A stretch of 64,000 bases of DNA from assembly GCF_030269925.1 (NCBI RefSeq), contig NC_085129.1, positions 15,553,501-15,617,500 on the forward strand, in the 5' to 3' direction. Under the pieces are notes generated by a model that worked only from the letters and a program-made list of their open reading frames with translations, had not been told where the DNA came from and made no database searches. The translations under genes and the position numbers were made by a program. The stretch comes from Bombyx mori (lineage: Eukaryota > Arthropoda > Insecta > Lepidoptera > Bombycidae). Shown here piece after piece: positions 34,201 through 45,964 of the stretch (positions are counted from its first letter, which is position 1; each line of letters begins with the position of its first letter).

Positions 34201-35767
34201 TTGATATAATAATTCTTCTACTCATATCTGTCAGAAAAATATTTATAACTAATAACACCATGCTCCAACTCACGCTTTTTTTACAAATTTTTTTTTTTAC
34301 ACTATTTTCAATTTAAATTTATTAAAATTTATTTTCTATAGTTGAATTTTATATAAAGCGTGTTTTTTAGTTTCTTTAAACTATTATTTATTTTTCATTT
34401 TTTAGTAAAAATTTTTGCAAATTGAATAATGGAATAATCTTTTCAAATCAGTGTATTGTCATCGGTCCTTGATAAATCTACAAAGTTTGAATTAAATCTG
34501 GCCGTTTAAAGTGGGTCAAAATCGCGTCTAAAGGAATCAGTTAGAAACATACAAACATACATACAAGTGAAGCTAATATAAAGCGTGTAAAAATAAAACA
34601 AAACTCGTGGAGCCCGTAGGAACCACAAGATAACTGTTGCTCTTCCACCACTGTTGCTCTTCAGCTCGAGCACGGAAACGATTAATCTTTAAATTAGCAG
34701 GAACCGATTCTGGTCACGAACGGACCCGATATCAAAATTACAAGCAGTCACAAAACGGCTAATTCGCATTAACTCGCGACGCTACTTTGCATTAGTTTAA
34801 ATCAAATTTTAAATTAACAATATTTATATTCTTTTGTAATTGTGTGCGATGATTATTAACCATCCGCATATTCCTTTTGTAAAATAAAACTCAATCTTGT
34901 TTCATAGTTTATTATTTATGTCCAGACAAAAGTTTTGTGTGGACCAGATTAAATTCCCTTTCTCGAAAGAAAAAAGAAGCGTTTGTATAGAAAAATACTT
35001 ATCGCCAAAACTTCAAAAGATATGTTGGCGCCGTTGCGATGACATGTTGGGTGCAAGGCTTATTCAAATAAAAGTGGACTGTATTTATAGCTGGTTTATT
35101 AATCGGATCAAAGCTAGTAAGTACAATTTTACGGGACCGACAATGATTGTGTGTTTTTCGTTGATGCACGTCGTTCTATTTTGCAAGTCCACGCCTCTCC
35201 CCTGCTTCCGCCGTGGTGAGGAAAATAGGGTTGCTATATTTTGAACAAGATACTTGATTTGTTTATACACAGTCTTGTAAACGTAATATGCTAACAATGA
35301 GCGCTCGGGGATAGGCTCTTAGTAATATTTCTGTCGGCTGCGGCTGTGCATTATGTTAATTACAGCCGCAGAGCGCATTAATGCGGCGATGCATTCGCTT
35401 CGACGACGACGCCAAGAGCACTACTTGGAGAGTGAGCGAGTCTATCTGCAAGGGTAGTTTGTTCGGAGATTTCAGTTACGTCTGGATATCAGCCTTTTAT
35501 TTGTACGACAAGAGTTTATTGACATAGAGAGATTTCTTTTTACTATCGGCAGGGCGGATATACGCCTCACCCGATGGTTAGTGGAGGACGTAGTTCAGGG
35601 AGGGTGATCATGGATTGCGGCTACATATCGAGGGGCATTCCCTTTAAGTCTCGTTTCTTGAATACACACATAAAACGGTAGAAGCAGAGCCCTTTCCAGA
35701 GCTTGATGGCGCGTAGTACACGCACGTAGTCTCGTTAAAAGCACTGTCGACGAACACAGTGACCCAC
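34201..35767. other. Tomosyn intron, no recognised gene
   Basis: T-rich sequence, then a plus-strand frame of 115 codons (34897-35244) without a recognisable domain. A 10-bp inverted repeat, CTGCGGCTGT / ACAGCCGCAG, lies near 35338-35371. Confidence 0.35.
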
Positions 35768-35962
35768 TAAATGCGCCACCCACCTTGAGATATAAGTTCT
35801 AAGGTCTCTGTATAGTTACAACGATTACCCCACCCTTCAAACAGAAACGCATTACTGCTTCACGGCAGAAATAGGCAGGGCAGTGATATCTACCCGTGCA
35901 AACCCACATAAGGTTCTACCACCAATAATTACGCAAATTATTACACCATGTTATTATTCATT
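35768..35962 (-). repeat. Bm1-type SINE, internal part
   Basis: Runs from 'atgcgccacccaccttgag' to 'aaattattacaccatgttatt'. Lacks both the tail and the head. Confidence 0.8.
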
Positions 35963-36141
35963 AATCAAGCGATTGTAAAAACAGAGACATTTTCAATACA
36001 TCATATGATATCGACACACGACACTACCGCGACTGCAATGTATAGCGTTTCACCAACACATTCATCTCATCGGTACATACACATCTGTAAAACTATATTT
36101 GTCAAAGATGTGCCAAGCATTTCCTGAACCACGTGAAACAG

Positions 36142-36324
36142 ACTGGGCGGGCCGGGCGTCGACGCGCACGTGCGCCACGACGTCGGCGAGGCGGTGCTCC
36201 ACGCCAAGTTCCTGATCAACGAGGGGGCCCTCGTCACGGTCACGGCCGACGACCAGCTGCACCTCTGGACCTTCAGGCAGAAGTCGCCCCAGCGCCTGCA
36301 GTCCCTCAAATTTCAGAGAGAAAG
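36142..36324 (+). CDS. tomosyn: Tomosyn, internal exon (WD40 propeller)
   Basis: 183 nt between the acceptor AAACAG and the donor GTAATT. The first base completes the codon split from exon 24947-25044. The product begins LGGPGVDAHVRHDVGEAVLH and contains INEGALVTVTADDQLHLWTF, then RQKSPQRLQSLKFQRER. The 'FLINEGALV...DD.LHLW..RQK.P...SLKF.RER' signature is diagnostic for tomosyn/STXBP5 WD40 repeats in the N-terminal propeller. Codons are strongly G/C-ending, unlike the AT-rich flanks, which supports selection on coding. The exon ends two bases into an Arg codon, and the exon at 49764 supplies the third base. No frameshift or stop. Confidence 0.95.
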
Positions 36325-36750
36325 GTAATTGTTTCGATTTGTAATTTCAACGCATGCTGTGCTATATTCATTTCACTTTACCAAACATTTCTATTTATAC
36401 ACGTGGTTATTATTGATTTACACAAATTAAATAGCTTAAATAACGCTCCATTTTTTTTTGGATTCGTAATAGTTACACGTGTCGTTATGCGGGAACGAGA
36501 CAAACCAACAACTAACTGTACACATGCATCATACATAACACAATTAGGATAATATATATAAAACACTTACGAATCAAAGCGAGTTAAGTCCGTGTTACTT
36601 TAACAATCGTTCATGGCTTATGATTGCTGTATGATCGGCGCGATCGGTTGTCAAACAAAGAATTTATCACAATTTTACCTTTTGAACGTAGCGCGAACAC
36701 AGATCCAGCACGGGTCCACGATATGCGCACGGACGTTGTAATCACGATTA
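36325..36750. other. Tomosyn intron, nothing recognised
   Basis: AT-rich, no repeat family matched. Confidence 0.4.
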
Positions 36751-36751
36751 C

Positions 36752-36850
36752 GGGGGGATAAATTTGCTCACGGCCCATCTGATGTGAAGCGGTTGCCGGA
36801 CCTCGTAGGCATCATCACAACGTCAATGGCGACATAAATGAAGCTCATAC
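36752..36850 (-). repeat. Diverged Bm1-type tail
   Basis: Contains 'gctcacggcccatctgatgtgaagcggttgccgg'. Short and old. Confidence 0.5.
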
Positions 36851-37444
36851 TCTTAACTCTCTCATACTCTTTCTTCAAATGACATTTAAAAAGCTCTCAG
36901 CGGTAGGTGGCGGATTGTCCATGTCTATAACATTGTTTTTAAGCGACAATCATCATATACTAGTAGGCAGGTCATATGTTTTTGTGCCATTGATGACAAT
37001 GAAAAACCATTAAACATATCACATTCGAAACCCAGTATTGATAAGACCACATCCATTAAAAGCCTCGCATTCATTCATAAAAAGCCCCTGAACAAAAGCT
37101 CAGTTGTTTTGTTAAGCCTTCACGGTACAAATGAAAACCAATGACAAAGGCAAGGGGATAATTGTAAAATGTAATCACATGCCCGAGGACCGCACTGTAA
37201 AGCTTGGCTTTACCAGATTTATCGGTAACGAGACAAAGGACGAGGGTTGAGCGGTGCGGGAGGGGGAGGACGGGACGCGTAGTCAGTGATATCAAATCAA
37301 GCAGATCATATTCAAGCTCATACACACACGCATCTGTTACAGTTGTGCGGGTGACGGGGACTTAGTGATGGTAAAGATCACCACATACAAACACGCACGT
37401 AACCGATCTATGAAAGGCCAGTCGGATTGTTCTGTCATTTTTAT
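36851..37444. other. Tomosyn intron, nothing recognised
   Basis: A minus-strand frame of 84 codons lies at 37071-37325 with no domain. No other signal. Confidence 0.4.
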
Positions 37445-37690
37445 TCTGGTGGTAGGACCTCTAGTGACGTCCGCACGGGTAGGTACCACCACCCTGCCTA
37501 TTTCTGCCGTGAAGCAGTAATGCGTTTCGGTTTGAAGGGTGGTGCAGCCGTTGTAACTATACTGAGACCTTAGAACTTATAACTCAAGGTAGGTGGCGCA
37601 TTTAAGTTGTAGATGTCTATGGGCTCCAATAACCACTTAACACCAGGTGGGCTATGAGCTTGTCCACCCATCTAAGCAATAAAAATAAAT
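37445..37690 (+). repeat. Bm1-type SINE, 5'-truncated
   Basis: Runs from 'tctggtggtaggacctct' to 'ccatctaagcaataaaaataa'. A diverged second tail fragment follows at 37696-37790. Confidence 0.9.
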
Positions 37691-38261
37691 ATATAAAGCC
37701 GCATTCACATTGTAATGTCCATCGACTCCGATAGTCCGTTAACAACAGGCGGGCCGTAAACTAGTTCAGCCATCGCGCAATGAAAAATAAAAGTGTGTTG
37801 TAAGCTTATCTGAAGAGGTACAAAAAAAAAAATCGTTTGTCCCATTCTTACGCAAACCCCCTCCTACGATATACTGAAGTATTGAGTTTACGAACTAACT
37901 AACGACAAGGTGTATAACTCGAAACGTGTAATCAAAGGCCGTAATTGCTCTCCGGAGACAATCCTGTATAAAAGCAAGGCCCCTAATGAATCAGTAATGT
38001 AGCGAGCCTTTCATTATATCACTTGGGCGTGAACTTTTACGTTCGTTAAGACAAAATACAGTGATATTCGTGAACGCTATTCGTGATTTTTGCGATAATG
38101 AGAATAGACGAACGGTATACATAGATTTTTAAAGCCTTGATTGAATTTCGCCAGCCAGAGATATGAGTCGAAATCACTGTCAGGGGCTGGGACCTGGCGG
38201 GGCTGTACATTCCGGATACATACGTGCAGTACACATCAAAGCTATAATCGAATTGCTTGCT
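37691..38261. other. Tomosyn intron, nothing further recognised
   Basis: Apart from the SINE tail relic at 37696-37790, no feature was recognised. Confidence 0.4.
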
Positions 38262-38465
38262 TTTTTTGTTTTTTCCTGCCTGAGCTGATGGCCTTAATCA
38301 GCGTAACCCTAACAAGTAGGTGAGCTCGCGGGTGTAAAACCTGACGACGCTACTAACACTAACCCTAGCAAAAGCAGTGCTTCACAGAATCTACTACCGG
38401 ATCAGAAACGCGACCCACTGAGAAGATCCGGCAATAAACTCAGTGAGCTGTGTCTTTGGGTTAAT
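38262..38465 (-). repeat. LINE/SINE 3' tail, family T, copy 3
   Basis: Inverted relative to the copies at 1994 and 5999. Contains 'aagtaggtgagctcgcggg', 'gcagtgcttcacagaatctac' and 'aactcagtgagctgtgtct'. Confidence 0.65.
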
Positions 38466-39254
38466 TTTCGATCGAGTATGTAGTTACCGAGGGCCACGAT
38501 GAGATAATTCTCGTGTCATGCCGCTTTTTCGAAATGTAGCTTGATGGCGACTTAGATACTTACTGATGGACTCTAGGTCGATGTCGTCGTGGGGGTCTAC
38601 AATTCTGACATACTATGGGGCTCTGACGGCTATCCTGCAAAAACGGGATTGTATTATTTGGAGGGGTTTAAAGTTAGTGCGGACCGCGTGAGCGAACACT
38701 ACACTTGCATTACCGGACATATACAAGTTTTGTAGAGTGGATTATTCATATTTTATCCCCTTATTTCTATGGGAAAATTTACTTCACTTGCAAATCATCG
38801 GATAGAGATTCGCTTCCAATTAATCACTCTAGACATCAGTGAAGGCGCATTATATTCAACGGACGTCCTAAATCTGATACAAGCTACAAATAGCATGAAG
38901 GTTTGTTTGTTTCGATCCGCTCAGTGGGTGAGGAACATTACGCGCGAGGGGAGGCTGGCGTAGGGCCTAATTACGACAGGACCCGCGTTGCCATGGCAAT
39001 CGTCTCTTTGTAATCACGCCTTGTTAAGTAAACATCGATTTTTATGTTGATTACTCTGTAAAATTTGCCTCTTAAGAGCCTAACTTAATCGCTTGAAACA
39101 CGCTAACGAGGATTGAAAAATTCGTCGAGAACAGAAAGTGGCACGACCGAGCCCTTAGCATGGCTGCTGTACATAAGCGACGATACATATCAAATATAAA
39201 TTTCATGCGGACATTATTACATCGTTTTGTCTCAGACCTCTATTTTATTTCCCT
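38466..39254. other. Tomosyn intron, nothing recognised
   Basis: No exon or repeat family identified. Confidence 0.4.
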
Positions 39255-39545
39255 TATTAGCAGGCAAGCATATGGCCCACCTGATTTCGAGTGGTTACCT
39301 TCGCTCGTAATCAATGCTGGGGCACGGCTAAGCTGCTGCCTACAACTGGGCACTGTCCGCAGCCTCGTCTTAAGAAAGACATGTCATAGCGCTTAGAAAA
39401 AACAGGCGGAAAATTCGTTCTAAAGCCGGATGATACGTGGCAAAAAGATGTCTGGAAACCCACTGTGGGTGTTCATCACAACATTATTCACGCTGTGATT
39501 CTAGGTTATATGGATGGAGTCTGGTCCCATGGTGTGCCGTGCAAT
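39255..39545 (-). mobile_element. Diverged jockey-like LINE 3' end
   Basis: Follows the LINE at 41898 block by block ('atggcccacctgatttcgagtggttacc', 'agaaagacatgtcatagcgct', 'ccggatgatacgtggcaaaaa', 'tctggaaacccactgtggg') but with many changes, so it is older. Confidence 0.65.
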
Positions 39546-39603
39546 GGTAAAATATAAGGTCCTTACATATGAAATTGGCGTGTTGTACGGGAGAAATATA
39601 AAG

Positions 39604-41190
39604 TATTTTTTTTTTGTAAAATATAATTAATTAATCAAAGTATGCACCGTTGTTATCTGTGCACTTTTACCATCTCATAGGTAATTCATTGATCCCATTA
39701 CTAAAAAACCCATTGGGGTGAGAATCAATAAGATCTTTGAAGGCAGTTGGACTGCCGAATCGCAGTTAAAAAAAAATCCGTGTAAGAAGTTGTCCAAATT
39801 CCGGAAAAAATGGTAATCTGTTGGAGCAAGGTCCGGAGAGTACGGTGGACGTCGCAGACATTCCAATTGTAGCTCATGTAACTTAGTGATTGTTTGTTGT
39901 GCAGTGTGTGGTCTTGCGTTGTCGTGAAGCAGCAGTGGCCTAGAGCGATTGACCAATCGCGGTTGTTTAGCAGCTAGTTCTTCCAAGTCCACCAAACACT
40001 CACCAATAACTTTTTCTGAATCAATTTTCGCTTAGTGCAGGATTTGACTGGGTCTCCAGGGTTCAGCCATTACGACGAGCGCTTCCGATTATCGTACAGT
40101 ATCCACTTTTCATCACAAGTAATGATTCGATTTAAAATCCCTTCATTATTGTGTCGATTGAGCAAAGTAACACAGCAGTCGACGCGCGTTTGCAAGATCG
40201 ATTCACTCAATTCATGAGGTACCCGTCGTTCAAGTTTTTTCAATTTCCCGAGTTGCTTTAAGTGGATTAATACGGTTTTATCAATTACCCCGAAGCCTGC
40301 ATCTATCTTTGAAGTGCTTTGTGATGGATCTGCTTCCACAATAGCCTTACACTCTTAATTTTCATTTACTATCAAGTACATGCAAACAGGATAGAAAGAA
40401 TCTAAAAACGGTTCCTTTATCATCTCGCTTCTATCACATAATATCAATCTCAAATCATATAAAGAACGACTTTCATTCTATCGGATGCAGTCATTAAGCA
40501 TACGACGTAAAGTAGCTTTTTTTTTATTGCTTAGATGGGTGGACGAGTTCACAGCCCACCTGATGTTAAGTGGTTACTGGAGCCCATAGACATCTACAAC
40601 GTAAATGCACCACTCACCTTGAGATATAAGTTCTAAGGTCTCAGTATAGTTACAACGGCTGTCTCACCCTTAATGCAATTAAAATCCGTGATCCACACCG
40701 AGCTGTAGACCAATAACATTTGATTTTTTTTTAACATTAATTTCCCTCTTTTTTGATAGTTGTTTGTTTTTTGTAAGTTTTTATTTGCAGTTTTTTTTTT
40801 CTTAGTTTTAATATTAGCTGTCGATATTTTTATCTTATGCACAACCCCTCTTAAGCAAGATGTGCTCACACCCAAAAGGGTGAAATATGTTTTTTTTTTC
40901 TTTCTAAATAAGTTCAATGTTTATGTGTGCAAATTTTATACAATTGTATAAACTTAATAATAAAAAAACACCTTGGTCTCCGGCCGTCCACGGGGTTGGT
41001 TCTGAAGATCGAAATTTCCAGAACGAAAACGTTGGAGCCAAAAATGTAACGTGCTTTCTTTTGGCGACACCAGCGCCGTACACATCATTAATCCTTCGTG
41101 TTTCTGCAGCACTGATGCCACGGTAGAACTCGTACTCGTAAATATACCGATATTTTCATTCCAAAGAAGCCTCAAAGGATATAACTAGTC
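39604..41190 (-). pseudogene. Broken mariner transposon (cecropia-type)
   Basis: Minus-strand fragments give the N-terminal YEYEFYRGISAAET and STLHFWLQRFRSGNFDLQNQ. After an interruption at 40346-40965 come EADPSQSTSKI, VIDKTVLIHLKQLGKLKKLE and TCDEKWILYDNRKRSS (first catalytic Asp). Then, after an internal deletion, come LLHDNARPHTA and YSPDLAPTDYHFFRNLDNFL (the second and third catalytic Asp, D34D spacing). Frameshifts lie near the N-terminus and after the third Asp. The element cannot make transposase. It sits in a tomosyn intron. Confidence 0.9.
40346..40965 (-). repeat. Insertion splitting the mariner, with a Bm1
   Basis: The mariner frame stops before 40346 and resumes at about 40966. 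The insert contains a 3'-part Bm1 (40519-40675, minus) and AT-rich sequence that I cannot name. Confidence 0.65.
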
Positions 41191-41262
41191 CTAGCTTCTT
41201 TAAAGAAATAAATAATAACTACGTCACTTGGCTGTAATGTATACTAACTTTGGAGCTGATTA

Positions 41263-41425
41263 ACGACAAAGGGAAGATCTTCCACCGAGCGGGTGATATT
41301 GCTCGGTAGACCGATGGTCCGAATGTTGTTGTTCGGAACTTGTATATATGCAAGCTTATCTTGAAAATGTCGTAAGCGAGATTCAGGCATCTGTCAAATA
41401 TCTAGCGTTGTATGATGGCTACCCG
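41263..41425 (+). repeat. Repeat family D, direct copy 1
   Basis: 163 bp from 'acgacaaagggaagatcttcc' to 'gatggctacccg'. Nearly identical to 41703-41864, with one small indel and a few substitutions. Diverged copies lie at 23131 and 20227. No coding frame. Confidence 0.85.
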
Positions 41426-41702
41426 ACCCCAAGCGTTGATGATCCGGTCGTGGGCTGCGATGAACTGTAGCGGCGTGATGAGGCAGTGAAGATGCGTGCC
41501 GTAGGACCAGGAAGTGCAGTGAGTAGGCTGCGATGGTCCTGTTGAGGCTGCGATGCTGGCTTGCTGTGGGACGACTCTCAATGACGTGCTTTTATCTGTG
41601 AGAATGCGGGGATTGTGGTAGACGAAGTTCTTGATGCGCTGATGATGAATCAGAAGGTTGCGTGTTCACATCTCGTCACAGGTCACCAGTTTGGGGAGAT
41701 AT

Positions 41703-41864
41703 ACGACAAAGGGAAGATCTTCCACCGAGCGGGTGATATTGTTCGGTAGACCGACGGTCCGAATGTTGTTGTTCGGAACTTGTATATATGCGCTTTATCT
41801 TGAAAATGTCGTAAGCGAGATTCAGGCATCTGTCAAATATCTTGCGTTGTATGATGGCTACCCG
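41703..41864 (+). repeat. Repeat family D, direct copy 2
   Basis: Same orientation as copy 1, 440 bp away. The 277 bp between them is unlike either repeat. The arrangement resembles two short terminal repeats around an interior, or a local duplication. The ends are not TG...CA, which argues against a simple LTR. Confidence 0.85.
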
Positions 41865-41897
41865 CCACACTAACAACACTGACATACAATGTATTAT

Positions 41898-42700
41898 TTT
41901 TTTTTTTTTTTTTTTTTTTTATTGCCTTTGTAGGCAGACGGGCATACGGCCCACCTGATGGTGAGTGGTTACCGTCGCCCATGGACTTCAGCAATGCCAG
42001 GGGCAGAGCCAAGCCGCTGCCTACCGCTTAATACTCTCCATAAGCCTCGTTTGAAGAAGGACATGTCATAGCGCTCGGGAAACACCGTGGAGGGGAGCTC
42101 ATTCCATAGCCGGATGGTACGTGGCAAAAAAGATCTCTGGAAACGCACTGTGGATGACCGCAGTGGCTCCAGGTAGTATGGATGAACTCTACTCCGGTGG
42201 CGGGCGGTGCGATGGTAAAAACGAGATGCTGGTATCATCTCGAACAATTCCTCAGAGCACTCCCCATGGAACATACGGTACAAAATACAGAGGGAACCGA
42301 AGTCCCTCCGCAGACCCAGAGGCTCCAAACGATCCGAGAGAATGGGATTATCGACAATCCGAACGGCCCTCCTCTGTATGGAGTCAAATGGAAGAAGCTG
42401 GTATTTGGGAGCCCCAGCCCAGAGATGGGAGCAGTACTCCATGCGAGGCCGGACTTGTGCTTTATAAAGCAAAAGTCTTTGTCCAGGCGTGAAGTACCGC
42501 TTCGCTCTGTTGAGGACTCCCAGCATTTTGGACGCCAACTTGGCTTTGCCTTCCAAATGACTCCGAAACTGGACATCGCTCGAAATGTCGACCCCAAGTA
42601 TCCCGATACTCTCGGAAGGTTGCAGGGATACTCCTTGGAATTGCGGCGCCATGACAAAGGCGTACACGACAAAGGCGCATTATACTCTTATATAACATTT
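41898..42700 (-). mobile_element. 5'-truncated jockey-like LINE (RT C-terminus)
   Basis: The minus-strand frame of 232 codons (42667-41969) is the C-terminal part of a jockey-type ORF2. It includes GILGVDISSDVQFRSHLEGK, LLYKAQVRPRMEYCSHLWAG, DSIQRRAVRIVDNP and RTIRLWNELPSTVFP. The catalytic FADD region lies upstream of the truncation and is missing. A 3' UTR with 'attgcctttgtaggcag' ends in a long T-run on the plus strand (A-tail). The frame is intact over its whole length, so this is a fairly young copy. Related tails lie at 7092, 15228 and 39255. Confidence 0.88.
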
Positions 42701-42783
42701 ATGAATCTAAATTGAAGAGATTATATTATAGAGTATCGTATTATATAGTACTTTATTCTTTTCTTTATTGCTACTAGTACTTT

Positions 42784-43485
42784 ATAGCTTATTGCTTAGA
42801 TCGTGCTGATGGCCCGCCTGGTGTTGAATAGCTAGCAGAGCCCATTGATATCTACAACGTAAATGTCGCCACCCATCTTGATAAATCAAATCAAAAAATT
42901 TTTATTCAACATAAATGAAAGTACATACTTGTTGACCGTCAAAAGAACTACCGCCAATTCACAAGAACTAGCCTCCGTCCTGAGAAGAATTGGCAAGAAA
43001 CTCAGCGGGCATGTTTTTTTTTTTTTTTTAATAAGCAATTATTATTTATTAATTTTTTAATATTACATTTTTTTTTTCAATATGAGTTTTTTACAATGAG
43101 TATTATAACGTAACAATTACTACAATATTGAAATGCCCGGAGCGAGCAACTCATTCCCACTTTGTGCAATCTTCTAGATAATCATTGACTTTATAGTAAG
43201 CTTTATTGCACAGATGTTCTTTAACAGTTTTCTTAAACCTATGTATATGTAGGTTCTGAACGTCTTGTGGGATTTTGTTGTACAGGCGCACAGACAAACA
43301 CCCGAATGAATTTCGTATCTTATGTAACCTACTCATCGGCACAAATGAGTTCTAAGTCTCAGTTCAATGGCTTCCGAACCTTCAAACCGGAAAGCTAATA
43401 TTGTTTCGTGGCAGGAATAGGCAGGCTGGTGGTGGTACATAACCGTGCGGGATCACAAGATACTCTCCCATTAAAAAGTATTTGT
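42784..43485 (-). repeat. Bm1-type SINE interrupted by a LINE
   Basis: Bm1 text 'ttattgcttagatcgtgctg' to 'gccacccatcttga' stops at 42882 and resumes at 43344 with 'atgagttctaagtctcag' to 'gatcacaagatactctccca'. The gap holds the LINE listed next. Confidence 0.75.
42883..43343 (-). mobile_element. LINE 3' end nested in a Bm1
   Basis: The minus-strand frame (43342-43151) reads SFGCLSVRLYNKIPQDVQNL then HRFKKTVKEHL and KAYYKVNDYL, a reverse-transcriptase C-terminus of the same type as 3796-4235. The 3' UTR contains 'aagaattggcaagaaactcagcggg' and ends at an ATCAAATCAA tail by 42884. Confidence 0.8.
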
Positions 43486-43743
43486 CTAAGTGTTACTTAA
43501 GCTCGCATACGCAGTGCGTGCTTATTAATTAAAAAATGTACGGGGAATATAACATAAATATGTAAAATAAACATAACGCTCTTATTTACATTTCAACATA
43601 ATATGTAAACACGTATAAACATTAAGCACCCATATATATTGTGGAAATAAACCTATTCGTAAAGCAAAAGTAAAATCTCATTAAATCTCTGTTCACGGAA
43701 CCGTTGCATAGCGTCCGACATTTTAAGAACACATTTAATATTA

Positions 43744-44147
43744 CTAGAGGACCGCAGTAGTCGAAATTCGACTATAACTAATTGGAATTGTAAGTTTGTA
43801 CACTATTATGATTGTATTTTATACTTCTATAATCACAAATTTCGCACTATAAAAAATATTAACAAAGACAAACAATATTTAATCTCGATTTGACAACAGA
43901 CGTCAAGAACAAAAGTTTGACAATAAATAGTATGCATGCGTGTGTGCGTCAAATACATGGTATGTAGTGTGTGTAATGTTTTCTTTATTGATTTAATGTA
44001 TCTTTTATGCATTATTTTAAATAAATATTAGCATTGTGCACTTCTTCTTTATATTCTCTATAAGTGTGGAAAATTTCATACTCCTCCGTCCGCGCAAATT
44101 TCGTAAAAAGGGATACAAAGTTTTTGCTTCACGTATTAATATATAGA
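43744..44147 (-). mobile_element. Helitron-like element, family H2, copy 3
   Basis: Minus strand TCTATATATTAATACG (44147) to CTAG (43744). Nearly identical to 8541-8966 and without a nested insert. The clean ends define the family. Confidence 0.75.
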
Positions 44148-44877
44148 TGGTTTATTCTCGCTTCTTAGTTTTATTCAACTCACACGTACGACCTGGGCGG
44201 CAACCTGCCTACCTTTAACCAAAAAAACTGTTAAAACTGTAAAACCGTTCTAAATTTTGAAAATGAATCGTCTGAGCATTTTTAATTCAATAAATAACCA
44301 CCAAATGAAATACAAATAAAACAATTAATTCCCCAACTTGTCCACGTAAAGTTTTTAAATTTTAATCGCCACAAACTCTAGATTTCGGTCTAATTTTTTT
44401 CTTAACATGACAGGATAATATTGATAGCGGTCATCGCCAGAAGATCTCTCGAACCACCAAATGTTAGATACTTATCAGAGTCCAGAAGCATCACAAATCA
44501 AATGTAGCAGCCGCAACTCAACATTGTTTCGCGTTAACAACGAGGTTTGGACCAGCTCGGGTTCACTCACGTCCTACTGTTGTCTATTTATTCACTCGGG
44601 ACGAACTAGACACCTACCTAATATCATTAAACTTTATTTATAGCTATCGACTGAAAACTAACTCGATTTGCATAATGATGAGAATCGACCGTGTGACGGA
44701 TTCGTCTACAGTCGAGGAGGCCAACTAATGACCCAAATCGTAAAATCTAATGAAGGTAACCCGATTTCGGCCCCACGCTCGCTGACTTTCGTAATAACAA
44801 GGATACCGGGTTACAGCGTTGAATTGATTACATTCACGATTCAGCAGTATCAAGTATTGTAATCACGAGGACAGACA
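44148..44877. other. Tomosyn intron, nothing recognised
   Basis: No exon or repeat identified. Confidence 0.4.
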
Positions 44878-45055
44878 TCTGTGTGTTTAGTGCGAGTTTT
44901 TTAACGTTCTCGATAGCGTAAAAGTTAACCCAATTTTGTATGCAGTTGGAACAGCGCCCCTAGCGGCAAACGTACGCAAACTATCCTATTCCATACAAAT
45001 ATGAGTTAACTTTTACGCTGTCGAGAACGTTAAAAAACTCGCACTAAGCGCTCTG
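44878..45055. mobile_element. MITE family A, copy 2
   Basis: Long inverted arms each contain TTTTTTAACGTTCTCGAT and GCGTAAAAGTTAAC or their reverse complement. A short interior includes 'cgcccctagcggcaaacg'. The ends read (T)GTGTTTAGTGCGAG and CTCGCACTAAGCGC. The most complete copy with 49361. Confidence 0.85.
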
Positions 45056-45234
45056 ATATCCCACACAGTATTCAACTGTTCTGATCGAATATTACACTCA
45101 TTTACTCTACGTCCGATCATTAGCATTCTCGTATAGCACGCGTATACGATGGCCGAATAAATGTAATAATTGAATAATCAACTTGAATTTTCCGGACTGT
45201 AAACTCTGTCATCGTAACGCAGACAGCAATATGC

Positions 45235-45560
45235 TCGAACTACATAAATTTTATTTTTATTTTAATTTATTTATTGGGTACGAACATGTTATACATCAGC
45301 ACAGAACATTACAGGTATCATATACATTGATTTCACACTAAATGCTAACACAATTACAGGTGCCGACTGCATGCATTAAAAAAAAAGCGGCTCATAATAT
45401 AAAAAAAAAAAAACAAAAAAAAACTATATATAACATTACATGAAGACCTTACATTATTACACATTTACTACCAAATACGCTATTTATCTTAAAATGTTGG
45501 CAGTAATGCGATAAACACGTGCACGTATTGCTTATCCTTAATTATACACTTATAAGTCTT
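45235..45560 (-). repeat. Possible LINE 3' tail
   Basis: A T-rich start followed by 'ttattgggtacgaacatgttatac' resembles lepidopteran LINE 3' UTRs. No coding part was found, so the call is weak. Confidence 0.3.
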
Positions 45561-45964
45561 CCGTGACCACGAAAATCAACAATTCAACAAACCCACGATG
45601 AAACCACACAAGTACTCTTAAATATTCACATGTTTCTAGAACACATTAACACAAAATACATACATTTATAATTTGTTGGGATTGTCTATGTTCCCGGCAC
45701 TGCTTAGTCCGGCTAGTCGTGTCCGGGTCCCGTTTGTCCATGGGCCGCACCGCAGAGTGACTCTCGGCATTACCTATGTTGCAGATTTCCCGTCAAACTA
45801 ACACACACTACAAACGAAATAAAGGGGTGAGTCCCTCAATGTCGTAACCGCATAGCACGCCGCACGTCGCTCGCTTCATGCACGTTTATGCTTCGTCCAC
45901 AGACCAGGATCTACATACAAGATTTAAAAAAAAAGATGTCTGGTGTCGTGAGACACCGGACAAG

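Noticed and set aside
36062..36309. Minus-strand ORFs over the second tomosyn exon
   Set aside because: They mirror GC-rich coding sequence on the plus strand and have no recognisable domain.
41263..41864. LTR retrotransposon formed by the two direct repeats
   Set aside because: The repeats do not begin TG or end CA, and I saw no primer-binding site or polypurine tract. Kept only as an unexplained repeat.
42121..42715. Plus-strand ORFs of 123 and 177 codons
   Set aside because: They are antisense to the jockey-like reverse-transcriptase frame, which has clear family motifs.
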